This document shows, piece by piece, positions 45,038 to 53,841 of a DNA stretch of 64,000 nucleotides (position 1 is the first letter of the stretch; each line of letters begins with the position of its first letter). The notes beneath the pieces were generated by a model. That model was not told where the DNA came from. It saw nothing but the letters and a program-made list of their open reading frames with translations, and did not search any database. The position numbers were made by a program, and so were the translations under genes. This stretch comes from CAYOHG01 sp964465125. GTDB lineage: Bacteria > Planctomycetota > Phycisphaerae > UBA1845 > Fen-1342. The stretch covers positions 5,808 to 69,807 of the forward strand of contig CAYXIO010000017.1 of NCBI GenBank assembly GCA_964465125.1, written 5' to 3'.

Positions 45038-45057
45038 CGCTGGAGTATAAGCCAGCG
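45038..45057 (-). promoter_or_regulatory. Promoter with overlapping operator-like repeat for the RND operon
   Basis: TATACT on the minus strand (45049-45044) is a good -10 with no clear -35. It lies inside the inverted repeat CGCTGG (45038-45043)...CCAGCG (45052-45057). A repressor binding here would block the efflux genes. The start would be near 45037, 105 bases before the ATG at 44932. Confidence 0.35.
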
Positions 45058-45169
45058 CTGCCCTACAACATAAGGACCGCGTCGCACACGGACCCTCCCC
45101 GTCGACGCCGCGCGCTCGGCACATTCGCGAGCTTGCAACAGGGCGCGTTTGAGGAGAACTTCCGCGACC

Positions 45170-45736
45170 ATGTCCGATCGCGCCCCACAGTCGCCGGACG
45201 CCGTTCGCCGCCGACTGAATCTCGGCGCGGCCGACCTGATCGGCGTGATTCCGCCGCCGATCACGCTCGAATCCGGCGCGTATTTCGCCGTCTGGGCCGG
45301 ACTGTTGTGCTACGAGGTGCGCCGGGAGATTCGACTGATCGTGCCGGAGGAGCCTCGATCCGGTCCGAATCTGCGCCACATGGCGCGCTCCACGCGGCAT
45401 GAACAGGCCATTCGATTCGCGCCGACCGGAGTGTCGCTGCCCGAGTTGCTCCGAACGGCCCAGGCCGCGGTCTTCGTGCCGACCGGCGATCAGCCTCTGG
45501 ACGGATTGCTTGAGGCGGTTGGAAGTGGGGTGGCCACAATCGTCAGCCGGCTGCCCGCGCTCGCGGCGCTGCTCCGCGACGGTGAGGACGTGTGGCTGGT
45601 GCCGCCCGGCGACGCGCGGGCGACCGCGCGCGCGCTTTTGGACGCCTTCGAGCGGCCCGAGGAAGCGGCGCGGCGTGCGGCGAATGCCCGCCGGCGAATC
45701 GATTCGCTTCAGGGCACCAACGCGACCAACTTCTGA
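45170..45736 (+). CDS. Glycosyltransferase GT-B C-terminal-domain-like protein
   Basis: 188 residues resembling only the C-terminal nucleotide-binding lobe of GT4/GT1 glycosyltransferases: RFAPTGVSLPELLRTAQAAVFVP, then DGLLEAVGSGVATIVSRLPALAAL and LVPPGDARATARALLDAF. The Glu-rich motif is incomplete (DGLLEA). There is no N-terminal lobe, so it may be a stand-alone accessory domain or the remnant of a truncated gene. Start ATG at 45170. Its last 28 bases overlap the TPR lipoprotein gene on the other strand. Confidence 0.6.
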   Translation: MSDRAPQSPDAVRRRLNLGAADLIGVIPPPITLESGAYFAVWAGLLCYEVRREIRLIVPEEPRSGPNLRHMARSTRHEQAIRFAPTGVSLPELLRTAQAAVFVPTGDQPLDGLLEAVGSGVATIVSRLPALAALLRDGEDVWLVPPGDARATARALLDAFERPEEAARRAANARRRIDSLQGTNATNF

Positions 45737-46980
45737 AGCTGCGGGCTGACTTCGCACCAGACCGAGTCTGCGTTTTCCGTGCCCGTCGACAGCGCGGCGA
45801 TCAGGCGATTCAGCGGGGGCAGAATCTCCGCCGCCGATATGCCCGCGTCCGCTTCAATCAGATCCAGGACCAGGACCGCGTCGATCAGCCGCTGGGCGGT
45901 CAGCGGGCACGACTCAGCGAGCCCGGTCGTCGACAAGTCCGACGTTGACGCGGGCGGATCGGAGGGCGGCAGCCCCGTGGCCTCGCGCGCGGGCTCCTCG
46001 CGCGTCGCGGACGGCGTCGATTCGCTCGGCGTCATCGGCTGGAGCTTGGCAGCGTCTTGCTCACCAGCGGGCGCGTTCGACGGCTCCAGACCGGCGCCCG
46101 GAATCGGCGTCATCATCGGCAGCGGCGCCGCGGGGGCGGGCGGCGCGGCGGCCGTGTCCGGCGGGGTCGGCGTGAACGTGTCGGCCGTTACCGTGGCGGG
46201 GGTTTCCGCGTCCGACGGCGCGGGTGGGGTTGGCAGCGTCTTGCTCACCAGTTGAGCCGTGCCCGTCGAGCCGCCCTCGGCCGCCAGGCGCGACACCAGC
46301 TTGAGTTGCTCGCGGGCCTGCTCCAGCTTCGGGTTCGCCTCCAGTGCGGATTGCAGGCAGCGTGCCGCCTCGGCGTAGCGTCCGGCCTCGGTCAGCATCA
46401 GCGCCAGGTTGAAATTCGAGTCGGCCACGTCGCAGATTTGCAGGAATTCCTGCAAGGCCTCCTCGTAGCGATTCTGCTTGCCCAGCACGATGGCGTGGTT
46501 CATCCGGGCGCGGCCGAAGTTGGGCTGAAGATCCAGGGCGCGCTTGAGTGCGTCCTCGGCCTGCGCGTATTTGCCTTCGAGATAGAGGCTGAAGCCGAGG
46601 TTGTTGTAGATGTAGGCCTTGTCCGCCTCCAGCTCGACGGCCTTCTGAAACTGTGCCGTCGCTTCGTCGTGCCGGCCAAGCTTGTTCAGTGTGACGCCGA
46701 GACGCACGCGGGCGGTGACGAAGTCAGGCCGGACCTCCAGCGCACGGACATATTGGATGACCGCGGCCTCGTAGTTGTTCTGCCGCTCCATCAGGTTGCC
46801 GTGCGCGAAGTAAGTTGTGGCGCTGATCTTCGCGTTGGGGTCGAGCGTCGGCCCGGAAGGCAAGGCGCCCGGGGTGGTCTTGGTGGTCACGCTCTGCTGG
46901 CAACCGACGCTCAGGAGCAGCCCCAGTGTTCCGATGCACGCTGCCCGCGAGAAACTGCCCGCCGATCGAATGAGCTGCAC
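45709..46980 (-). CDS. TPR-repeat lipoprotein
   Basis: 423 residues. The GTG at 46980 is chosen over ATG 47007 because GAGGAG lies 7 bases upstream. A signal peptide ends in a lipobox, LLLSVGC. Then come about five tetratricopeptide repeats (roughly 45-235), with canonical units such as AYIYNNLGFSLYLEGKYAQA. A long Pro/Ala/Thr-rich linker (about 250-360) follows. The last 60 residues form a small helical domain with SCPLTAQRLIDAVLVLDLI. Likely an envelope scaffold protein. Confidence 0.85.
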   Translation of the reverse strand: MQLIRSAGSFSRAACIGTLGLLLSVGCQQSVTTKTTPGALPSGPTLDPNAKISATTYFAHGNLMERQNNYEAAVIQYVRALEVRPDFVTARVRLGVTLNKLGRHDEATAQFQKAVELEADKAYIYNNLGFSLYLEGKYAQAEDALKRALDLQPNFGRARMNHAIVLGKQNRYEEALQEFLQICDVADSNFNLALMLTEAGRYAEAARCLQSALEANPKLEQAREQLKLVSRLAAEGGSTGTAQLVSKTLPTPPAPSDAETPATVTADTFTPTPPDTAAAPPAPAAPLPMMTPIPGAGLEPSNAPAGEQDAAKLQPMTPSESTPSATREEPAREATGLPPSDPPASTSDLSTTGLAESCPLTAQRLIDAVLVLDLIEADAGISAAEILPPLNRLIAALSTGTENADSVWCEVSPQLQKLVALVP

Positions 46981-47028
46981 GATTGAACTCCTCGAACCCG
47001 TGTCCATTCCCTGCTCGGAACGCCCGCC

Positions 47029-47568
47029 CTACGGCTTGTCGGACTTGCCCGTGCCGGTCGCCGTGCCGCCGCCGGTCCCCGAGTTGCTGGCTTTCTTGGG
47101 GTTGTAGGTGCCTTCCTGCTTCTTGATCAGGATGGCCTCGTCGGCATTCATGCCCTCGCCGCCCGGCAGGTCGCGGTGGATCACCTCGCGCGTCGTGTCG
47201 ACGCCCTGCTCGGCCAGCAGTTCGCGGACGGTCTTGATCCGGGCCGTCAGCAGCGTCTCGTCCGTGAGGTCGCTGTTGAATCGGATCTCGCCGCCATAGG
47301 CCTGCATCAGCATCGCCAGGCGATGAACGCGCTCCTGCCCGGTAGTGTTGAGCAGGGCGCGGTGGGGGATGAAGTGGTAGTCGCAGACGGTCATGTCGGC
47401 CAGCAGGGCGTTGTCGTTCATGTAGACGAACGTGCCCTGCATATCGACGGTCTCGACCGCGGGGCCGTGTGGCGGGCTGTTGAGCCGCGCCGCCGGGCTG
47501 CCGGCACAGCCGGCCAGGAGCGCAGCGCCAAGGCAGATCGCCAACGGAACAACGCGCACAGCGTGCAT
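47029..47568 (-). CDS. OmpA-like lipoprotein
   Basis: 179 residues. A signal peptide (1-20) ends in the lipobox LLAGC. The body has an OmpA-C-like pattern: GQERVHRLAMLMQAYGGEIR, then LTDETLLTARIKTVRELLAEQGVD and PGGEGMNADEAILI. This suggests a divergent peptidoglycan-binding domain on an outer-membrane lipoprotein; the match is my pattern reading. A Gly/Thr/Ser tail ends the protein. The ATG at 47568 has GGAG 7 bases upstream. It lies 48 bases upstream of the TPR lipoprotein gene on the same strand. Confidence 0.7.
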   Translation of the reverse strand: MHAVRVVPLAICLGAALLAGCAGSPAARLNSPPHGPAVETVDMQGTFVYMNDNALLADMTVCDYHFIPHRALLNTTGQERVHRLAMLMQAYGGEIRFNSDLTDETLLTARIKTVRELLAEQGVDTTREVIHRDLPGGEGMNADEAILIKKQEGTYNPKKASNSGTGGGTATGTGKSDKP

Positions 47569-47774
47569 GAGGATTCTCCGCAACGGATTCGCTCCGGCCC
47601 GAACCGGACGCGGTTTCCCATAAAATCGGACAATCGCCCGGGCCACTGGAATAGCCGGACGCAGATCGGGCCTGGCGGCGAATCCGGGCGGGTAGGGCTG
47701 ACAATTGTTGCGCCAGCGCGCGGTTTCGACGGGCGGGAAACGCGATCGTTTCGAGTGAATCCTGACGGGTCGGG
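47569..47774. other. Intergenic gap, nothing recognised
   Basis: The 206 bases hold no convincing ORF. They include one AT-rich spot near 47620-47635 that could be part of a promoter for the OmpA-like lipoprotein, but no -35/-10 pair was clear. Confidence 0.4.
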
Positions 47775-49292
47775 TCAGCCGAAGAGGCGCGGCGCGCCGT
47801 CGCTCGGCCGAATCAGGCGCTCTTCCGCGCCGCGCATGTCCATCATCGCCCAACAGACCGCACTGACGGCCACCTGCACGAGCAGCAACGCCACGCTGCC
47901 GCGCCGCAGCCCGCCTGGCGACGGCGCCTCGCGCCACTGGCACAGTCCGAACTGTAGCGGCGGCATGAAGACCAGCCAGAGCCGCGGCGTTTCGGCGTTG
48001 GTGAAACCGACTGTGGCCAGCATGGTCGCAGCGGTCAGCAGGCACAGCGAGCGTCCGAACGCGACCGAGTTCCGCGCATCCGGGTCCCGACGCCGCCGCG
48101 AAACGACGCTCAGCCACAGCGCCGGTCCGCAGAAGAGCAAAAAGAGCGGCACGCCCAGCGCCTGCCAGAGGAGCGGCATGGAGTCGGGTCCGCGCGTCAC
48201 GCGCGCCTGGGCGGCGGCGACGGCGCGCGAGGCGGAGAGCGAGTCGTACCCGGTCAGCATGTAGAGCACGACCAGGCTCGCCACCGCCGCTATCGCCGCC
48301 GGGGCGATCTGACGCCACGCAAGTCGCCAGCGCGGTCCCTGCGGCGGATGCAGGAGCGCCGCCGCGACCAGGGCCAGCGCCACCCAGACATGAACCAGGC
48401 TCAGCAGGCATGAGAGCGCGAAGACCACGCCCGCGGCGGCGGCGGCAATCCACGAATCCCGCCGCCAGGCATGCAGCCAGCACCCCAGCATTACTGCGAC
48501 GGACAAAAGTTGGGCGGCGTCCTTGCCGGGCGTCAGCAGCAGCGTCGCGGGCGTCAACCAGGAGACCAGCGCGAACGTGAGGGCCACCGGCGGAGCGAGC
48601 ACGGTCGCACCGGCCGCCAGCAGTGCCGGCAGCGCCAGCAGCCACAGCAGCGTCAGCAGCCAGCCATACGCCAGTGCTGCGGCCACCGCGCCCTGGACGT
48701 CCGGGCTGAGCGGCTCGTCGACGCCCGCCAGCAGGAGTTTGCGCAGGGCGGGCCAGCGGCTGACGCGCTGCGCGGCGAGGGCCAGCAGCGTCGCGCCCGG
48801 CGGGTTGCTGATGACGCGCGTGCCGCGCATCTCGGCCTCGGGCGTTTGCGCGCGAGCCGGAAAATCGCGCAGGTAGGCGACCACGCCCACCTGCTCGACG
48901 TGCTTCGCCTCGTTGAAGAACGCCCCATCCTGCGAGGGCGAGCGCAGATTGAAGAAGTGCTGGGCCGCGAACGCGGGCGGCGCGACGACGCTCCAGGCCG
49001 CCACGCCGATCGCTCCCGCCGCCAGCGCGACCCAGGACGCGACCCGCACGCTCCGCAGCGCGGCACCCCACCACCCAACGGCAATCGCCAGCATGGCCGT
49101 CGGGATCGCCAGCCAGGGAGCCGCGGCCAGTCGCTGGGCGGTGATCGGCGAATACGGATAGACGAATTTGCCCGGCCTGCCGAGCGGCACGTCGAAATGC
49201 ATCAGCAGCATCAGGGCGGCCAAAGGCAGGAGCGCGGCAATCCCCAGGCCTAGCCAGCGCGCCCGCCCGGGCGCGTCGGCTCGCGCCGGCAT
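47775..49292 (-). CDS. Multi-pass membrane protein, GT-C glycosyltransferase-like
   Basis: About 505 residues with ten or more hydrophobic helices. Segments such as ISNPPGATLLALAAQ and VYPYSPITAQRLAA recall the extracytoplasmic loops of GT-C/GT39-type mannosyl or arabinosyl transferases, which use polyprenyl-phosphate sugars. The catalytic acidic motif of that fold is not clear, so the family call is provisional. The ATG at 49292 begins 10 bases after the upstream MFS-acyltransferase stop; an upstream ATG at 49340 would overlap it. The two are likely co-transcribed. Confidence 0.65.
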   Translation of the reverse strand: MPARADAPGRARWLGLGIAALLPLAALMLLMHFDVPLGRPGKFVYPYSPITAQRLAAAPWLAIPTAMLAIAVGWWGAALRSVRVASWVALAAGAIGVAAWSVVAPPAFAAQHFFNLRSPSQDGAFFNEAKHVEQVGVVAYLRDFPARAQTPEAEMRGTRVISNPPGATLLALAAQRVSRWPALRKLLLAGVDEPLSPDVQGAVAAALAYGWLLTLLWLLALPALLAAGATVLAPPVALTFALVSWLTPATLLLTPGKDAAQLLSVAVMLGCWLHAWRRDSWIAAAAAGVVFALSCLLSLVHVWVALALVAAALLHPPQGPRWRLAWRQIAPAAIAAVASLVVLYMLTGYDSLSASRAVAAAQARVTRGPDSMPLLWQALGVPLFLLFCGPALWLSVVSRRRRDPDARNSVAFGRSLCLLTAATMLATVGFTNAETPRLWLVFMPPLQFGLCQWREAPSPGGLRRGSVALLLVQVAVSAVCWAMMDMRGAEERLIRPSDGAPRLFG

Positions 49293-49302
49293 GTGCGGTG
49301 CG

Positions 49303-51234
49303 TCAGACGGCACGGGCAGCGACCACGGGCGTCTCGTCATCGGGCGCCAACTCGTTGATCCGCTCCATGATCCGCTCACTCACCAGCCGCGGAGCCGCCG
49401 GGTCGCGCTCCCGGCCGGACAGGTCGGAGAAGTCGATCGGAGGACCGTAGCGGATGCGCACCTCGTGCCGCGAAAAGTAGGAGCGGAAAGGACTCTCGAA
49501 GTAGCGCGTCCCGCTGATGTGAACCGGAATCACCGCGGCGCCCGCGCGCAGCGCCAGCAGGCCGATGCCCGACTTCGGCTCCGGCGGACTCTCGCCGGGC
49601 CGCTCGAACGTGCCCTGCGGAAACACGCCCAGCACCCTGCCTTCCTTCAGCCGCTTCAGGCACGCCGTCAGGAATGCGCGGCCGGGGTTCTTGCGATCGA
49701 TCGGAACGCAGCGGACCAGGTCCATGAACTGCCGCGCCACCGGAACGCGGTAATACTCCTGTGCGACGAGAAACGAGATCAGTCGATGCGTACTGGTGGC
49801 CTGAAGCAGGATCGGGTCCACGCCAGCGGTGTGGTTCGCCGCCAGAATCACCGGCCCGCTGCGCGGAATCGTGTTCGGTCCGATCCGCCTGAGGCGACAC
49901 CAGAAATACCCGTAGAACCGCACCGTCCACCAGACCACGGTCGTAACCGGCGAGGCATTCACGTTCCGTCGGTAGATGCGCCACGCCACGCGCAGCGCGA
50001 TCAGCAGCCCCAACCCGGTCAGGCCCAGAATCCAGGGGATGAAGCGATCCAGGCTCGGAATGTGCGGCACGCCCAGCAGCGCGGCCGCGAGGACGATCGC
50101 GCCCATGGTGCACATGTCCGAAACGCCGCAGACGCGCCCGCGCCGCGCGTCGGGAACAAACCGCTGAATGACCACCATCATGCTGACGAGCAGCACCGCG
50201 CCGTGCAGTCCGATCAGCAGGAGACAGAGGGCCGAGGGGATGCGGCCGAGCTTGAAGATGTACGTTGCGTCGAGCGCGAGCGTCGACAGGCCGCCGCCCA
50301 GCAGCCCCCAGCACACGGCCAGTTGAACGGGCAGCGCCGGCCCGAACCACGTCAGCAGCGCCGAGCCCGCCACCAGACCGACCGCGATCAGGCCGCGGTA
50401 AATGCCCGCGTCTGAGAAGCGCCCGCCGAACACGTCACGCACGATCGCGGGAATGACCGAGATCACGACGCCCGCGGCCGCCCAGAACACCGTGCCCAGC
50501 AGGATCATCTGAAGCACGCGCCGATGCCCGAGCACGTATAGAAAGCCCTGCCGCACCGGCTGCCAGACGCCGTGCAGCGTCTCGCGCGGCGTCGCGCGCA
50601 CGCGCCGCATCGACACCCAGGTCAGCAGCGAAGCGCTCGCCAGAAACGTCAAGGCGTTGAGGTAGTAGTTCCAGTGCAGGTCAAACGCACCGGCGGCCGC
50701 CAGGTCGACCAGCTTCCCGCCCAGCACGCCGCTGAAGATCGCGCCGATCGTGCCGATCGCGCTCATCATGGCGTTGGCGCGGACGAGCTGATCGTCGCGG
50801 ATCAGCGTGGGCAGCATCGCCTGCCGGCAGGGTGAGAAGAACGCGGCAAAGAACCCGGTCATCAGCAGCGGCAGTACGATCGCGTAGTCGCCGAAGCCCA
50901 GCCCCAGCAGCCACGGAACGGAGAGCACCAGACTGGCCGCTACCGTCGCGCGCAGCAGGTCGGTGGCGATCATCGTCCACTTGCGGCTGAAGCGATCGGC
51001 CCACCACCCCGCCAGCGGACCCAGCACCACGTAAGGCAGGAAGAAACCGCAAGTCAGCAGCGCCTGCACGCGCGTGACGTCGTCGCGCTCCAGCCCGCCG
51101 CGCTCCTTCAGCAGGGCCATCTCGCTGAGGTGATCGCCGAACGCGGCAACGCCGGCGGCCAGCCAGACCAGCACGAAATTGCGGTTGAAGATCAGCAGGT
51201 TCGGCAGCGAGAGGTTGGGCTTCGCAGACGACAT
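49303..51234 (-). CDS. MFS transporter fused to PlsC-type acyltransferase (LplT-Aas-like)
   Basis: 643 residues. Residues 1-415 form a 12-helix major facilitator domain; residues 430-640 form a PlsC acyltransferase domain. The catalytic NHTAGVDP shows the HxxxxD site, followed by FPQGTFERPGE (the usual FPEGTR with Glu changed to Gln) and VIPVHISG. The layout matches fusions of the lysophospholipid transporter LplT with a 2-acyl-lysophospholipid acyltransferase, for lipid repair. The ATG at 51234 is used; GGAGG lies 13 bases upstream, and TTG or GTG codons nearby are alternatives. There is no acyl-ACP synthetase domain. Confidence 0.9.
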   Translation of the reverse strand: MSSAKPNLSLPNLLIFNRNFVLVWLAAGVAAFGDHLSEMALLKERGGLERDDVTRVQALLTCGFFLPYVVLGPLAGWWADRFSRKWTMIATDLLRATVAASLVLSVPWLLGLGFGDYAIVLPLLMTGFFAAFFSPCRQAMLPTLIRDDQLVRANAMMSAIGTIGAIFSGVLGGKLVDLAAAGAFDLHWNYYLNALTFLASASLLTWVSMRRVRATPRETLHGVWQPVRQGFLYVLGHRRVLQMILLGTVFWAAAGVVISVIPAIVRDVFGGRFSDAGIYRGLIAVGLVAGSALLTWFGPALPVQLAVCWGLLGGGLSTLALDATYIFKLGRIPSALCLLLIGLHGAVLLVSMMVVIQRFVPDARRGRVCGVSDMCTMGAIVLAAALLGVPHIPSLDRFIPWILGLTGLGLLIALRVAWRIYRRNVNASPVTTVVWWTVRFYGYFWCRLRRIGPNTIPRSGPVILAANHTAGVDPILLQATSTHRLISFLVAQEYYRVPVARQFMDLVRCVPIDRKNPGRAFLTACLKRLKEGRVLGVFPQGTFERPGESPPEPKSGIGLLALRAGAAVIPVHISGTRYFESPFRSYFSRHEVRIRYGPPIDFSDLSGRERDPAAPRLVSERIMERINELAPDDETPVVAARAV

Positions 51235-51386
51235 GGCCAATGAAACCGCCTCCACGCGCGTTCGTTCATCGCGGCGCGACGCGGCCGCGGGCGGCGCCTA
51301 TGGTATCGGCCGCTCCATCCGCGGGAGCGCGGCGGCCGTCGGACTGAACTTTTTTCATTTCGCCGGCCGGCGCCGTCGAGCGCGCC

Positions 51387-52529
51387 TCAGCGCTCCGGCT
51401 GCAACGCCGCGCGCGAGAAGCCAAGAAAACCGACCGGCTGACGCGTGGCGCCGTCGAGCACGAGTTCCGCGAGCACCTGCCCCACCAGCGGCGCGAACTT
51501 GAACCCATGCCCGCTGAACCCGGCCGCGACCGCGACGTTGCCGTGCATCGGATGGCGGTCGAGGATGAAGTGCGCGTCCGGCGTCATGGTGTACATGCAC
51601 ACCGACGCGTCCAGCACGCGCGGGCGAACCAGCGGCAGATGCCCGTCGACGAAGCGCCGCACCGCGCGAAGGTCGTCCTCACACACTCTGCGGTCGAGCC
51701 GGTCTACATCCGCGACGGAGGCGCCGCCCGTGTGCTCGCCGACCTTGATCCGTCCGGCGTCGGCCTCGGAAAAGCCGTAGAAGAACCCGCCGGGCAGGTC
51801 GAAGGCGAAGACCGGCATGCGTGCCGGATCGCAGCGCCCGTCGCGGACGCAATCGAACCACACCTGAGGCTTGCGAAGGACGGTCAGCGGCAGGCGAAGC
51901 GTTGCCAGGACCGATGCCGCCCAGGGTCCAGCCGCGACCACAAGCGACGAGGCTTCGTAGGCTGCCTTTTCGGTCACCACCCGCACGCGGCGACCGTCGC
52001 TGGACCAGTTCCGCGCGGCCTCGTCGAAATGAAACGCGGCGCCGGCCTGGGTCGCAAGATCAAGCTGGGCGCGGACGCTTGCCTCGGCCCAAAGGAACCC
52101 CGCATCGGGCTCGTGCAGTACTTGCTGCCCGTCGTCGAACCGAAACTGGGGAAACCGCGCGCCGCGGTCCGCGCCGGGAACTTCCTCGATCGAAAGTCCG
52201 TGCTCCTCGGCGGCGCGTCGGACGCCCGTGAGAATCTCGCCTTCGGCCCGTCCCGCGTACACCAGCCCGCAGCGCACGAACAACTGCCGACCGCTGCCTG
52301 CGCTCAGTTCGTCCCAAAGTCGATAGGCCTGATCCAGCAGCGGCACGTAGTCTGGGTGCTCGAAGTACGCCTTGCGGCAGATGCGCGTTCGTCCGTGCGA
52401 GCTGCCGCGATCATGGGCCGGTCCGAACTGTTCGATGCCGATGACTCTTACGCCGCGCCGGGCCAGGTGCATTGCGGCGGCGCTTCCCATCGCACCGAGA
52501 CCGAGCACAATCACGTCCGCGGTGGGCAT
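51387..52529 (-). CDS. Monomeric sarcosine oxidase/N-methyltryptophan oxidase-like flavoprotein
   Basis: 380 residues. The FAD-binding GLGAMG (10-15) is followed by the acidic end of the Rossmann unit, and CMYTMTPD at 311-318 has the cysteine that binds FAD covalently in monomeric sarcosine oxidase (there CMYTNTPD). SSHGRTRICRKAY also fits the family. It would oxidise an N-methyl amino acid, releasing formaldehyde and hydrogen peroxide; the precise substrate is unknown. The ATG at 52529 is used. It is downstream of the amidohydrolase and MTA-phosphorylase-like genes on the same strand, with a 49-base gap. Confidence 0.9.
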   Translation of the reverse strand: MPTADVIVLGLGAMGSAAAMHLARRGVRVIGIEQFGPAHDRGSSHGRTRICRKAYFEHPDYVPLLDQAYRLWDELSAGSGRQLFVRCGLVYAGRAEGEILTGVRRAAEEHGLSIEEVPGADRGARFPQFRFDDGQQVLHEPDAGFLWAEASVRAQLDLATQAGAAFHFDEAARNWSSDGRRVRVVTEKAAYEASSLVVAAGPWAASVLATLRLPLTVLRKPQVWFDCVRDGRCDPARMPVFAFDLPGGFFYGFSEADAGRIKVGEHTGGASVADVDRLDRRVCEDDLRAVRRFVDGHLPLVRPRVLDASVCMYTMTPDAHFILDRHPMHGNVAVAAGFSGHGFKFAPLVGQVLAELVLDGATRQPVGFLGFSRAALQPER

Positions 52530-52578
52530 CGATATTCTCCGCTGCTGAACGCAGCGCGGCGCTGCCGGGGCTTTTCCG

Positions 52579-53841
52579 TTACCTTGAGAGCTCGCGGCCA
52601 GGCGGCTCGGGCGCATCGCGCACGACCTCGCGGCCGTGCACCCAGACGGCCTGCGCCTTGTGCCCGTGATGCAGCACGTGCGCGAGCGGCTCGACATCGG
52701 GTGGGACATCGAACGCCGCGATGTCCGCCAACTTGCCGGCCTCCAGCGTGCCGATGCGGTCCGCCAGGCCCAGCGCGCCGGCCGCATCCAGCGTGATCAT
52801 GCGCATGAGCGTGGCGGCGTCCACATCCGACAGGAATCGCTCGGCGACGAAGCGGGCTTCGTCCAGCGCCGAAAGCGACTCGTTGCTGGCCAGGCTGTCG
52901 GTCCCCAACGCCACGCGCGCCCCCGCCCGCAGCAGTTGTGGCAGCGGGTGGGGCGTGTGTCCAAAGAAGCGATGCGCCCGCGGGCAGTAGACGACGGTAT
53001 GCGGCCATCCCGCGACCGCCCGCAGGTCGGTCTCGGTCAGGTAGTTCATGTGAACCAGCGCCCCGGGCCGCGCGTTGTCCGCGATCCGCCGCACGTAATC
53101 GGCGACCTCGCAGCGCGGTGGGGGGGCGTGCCGATAGAACAGCCCGCCGACAGTGGACCCCGGCAGTTCGCCGATCCCGCGTAGGTAGGCGACCTCTTCG
53201 AGCGTCTCGGCCACGTGCATGGTCCACGGCCGGTTCAGCGTGGTCGCCAATTGAATTGCCGCGGCGGCGTCGGCAAGCGGCACGCTATAGGGTGCGTGCG
53301 GCGAGACGCCCGCCGTCAGCAGCTCATCCTCTTCGACCGATTCGACCGCGACCCGCAGTTCCTCAATCGTTCGAGGCGGTTCCAGCGCAAGGCTCAGCAG
53401 CTCAACGAAGCAGACCTTGCGGATCGGCACACGCTTCAGCACGGGCCAGGAAGCGTTGCGGCGGGAAATGTCGCCCACGCACGTCACGCCGGCACGCAGC
53501 GAATCCCAGGCCGATTGCTCGATCCACCGCTGCTGCTGGGCGCGCAGTTCGGCGTCGCGCGCCAGCCGCACCAGCCTGGAGATCCAGCCCCACAGGTTGC
53601 CGGGCTCGATCCGCCCGGCGAAGCAGCTCAGCTCCAGGTGAGTATGGGGATTCACCAGCCCGGGAAGCAGCGCCACGGCGCGCAGATCAAGACAGTGCCC
53701 GTTCGCGCTTGCTTGCTTCAGCCACGCGCCCGCGTCGGCGCAGCGCCCGACCCGCGCGATCCGCTCGGCGCGCAGCTCCACGAATCCGTCCCGAATCGGC
53801 GCGGAGCTGACGGGGCAAACCCATGCGGCGCGCAGGATCAC
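52579..53841 (-). CDS. Amidohydrolase (MTA/SAH deaminase, guanine deaminase-like)
   Basis: 420 residues from a GTG at 53841. The metal-site motif NPHTHLE (64-70), the later SPHAPYSV and HVAET, and GTDSLASN with the catalytic Asp define a subtype III amidohydrolase of the TrzN/guanine/MTA deaminase group. The GTG overlaps the stop of the phosphorylase-like gene as GTGA, which fixes the start despite a longer upstream frame. Such enzymes deaminate adenine- or guanine-like bases and nucleosides. Together with the upstream gene it suggests MTA or a related purine nucleoside as the substrate. Confidence 0.88.
   Translation of the reverse strand: MILRAAWVCPVSSAPIRDGFVELRAERIARVGRCADAGAWLKQASANGHCLDLRAVALLPGLVNPHTHLELSCFAGRIEPGNLWGWISRLVRLARDAELRAQQQRWIEQSAWDSLRAGVTCVGDISRRNASWPVLKRVPIRKVCFVELLSLALEPPRTIEELRVAVESVEEDELLTAGVSPHAPYSVPLADAAAAIQLATTLNRPWTMHVAETLEEVAYLRGIGELPGSTVGGLFYRHAPPPRCEVADYVRRIADNARPGALVHMNYLTETDLRAVAGWPHTVVYCPRAHRFFGHTPHPLPQLLRAGARVALGTDSLASNESLSALDEARFVAERFLSDVDAATLMRMITLDAAGALGLADRIGTLEAGKLADIAAFDVPPDVEPLAHVLHHGHKAQAVWVHGREVVRDAPEPPGRELSR

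Noticed and set aside
47569..49074. In-frame extension upstream of the OmpA-like lipoprotein, giving a 681-codon frame
   Set aside because: The extension is Arg/Gly/Ala-rich and overlaps the membrane protein gene in another frame; a signal peptide and ribosome-binding site support the start at 47568.
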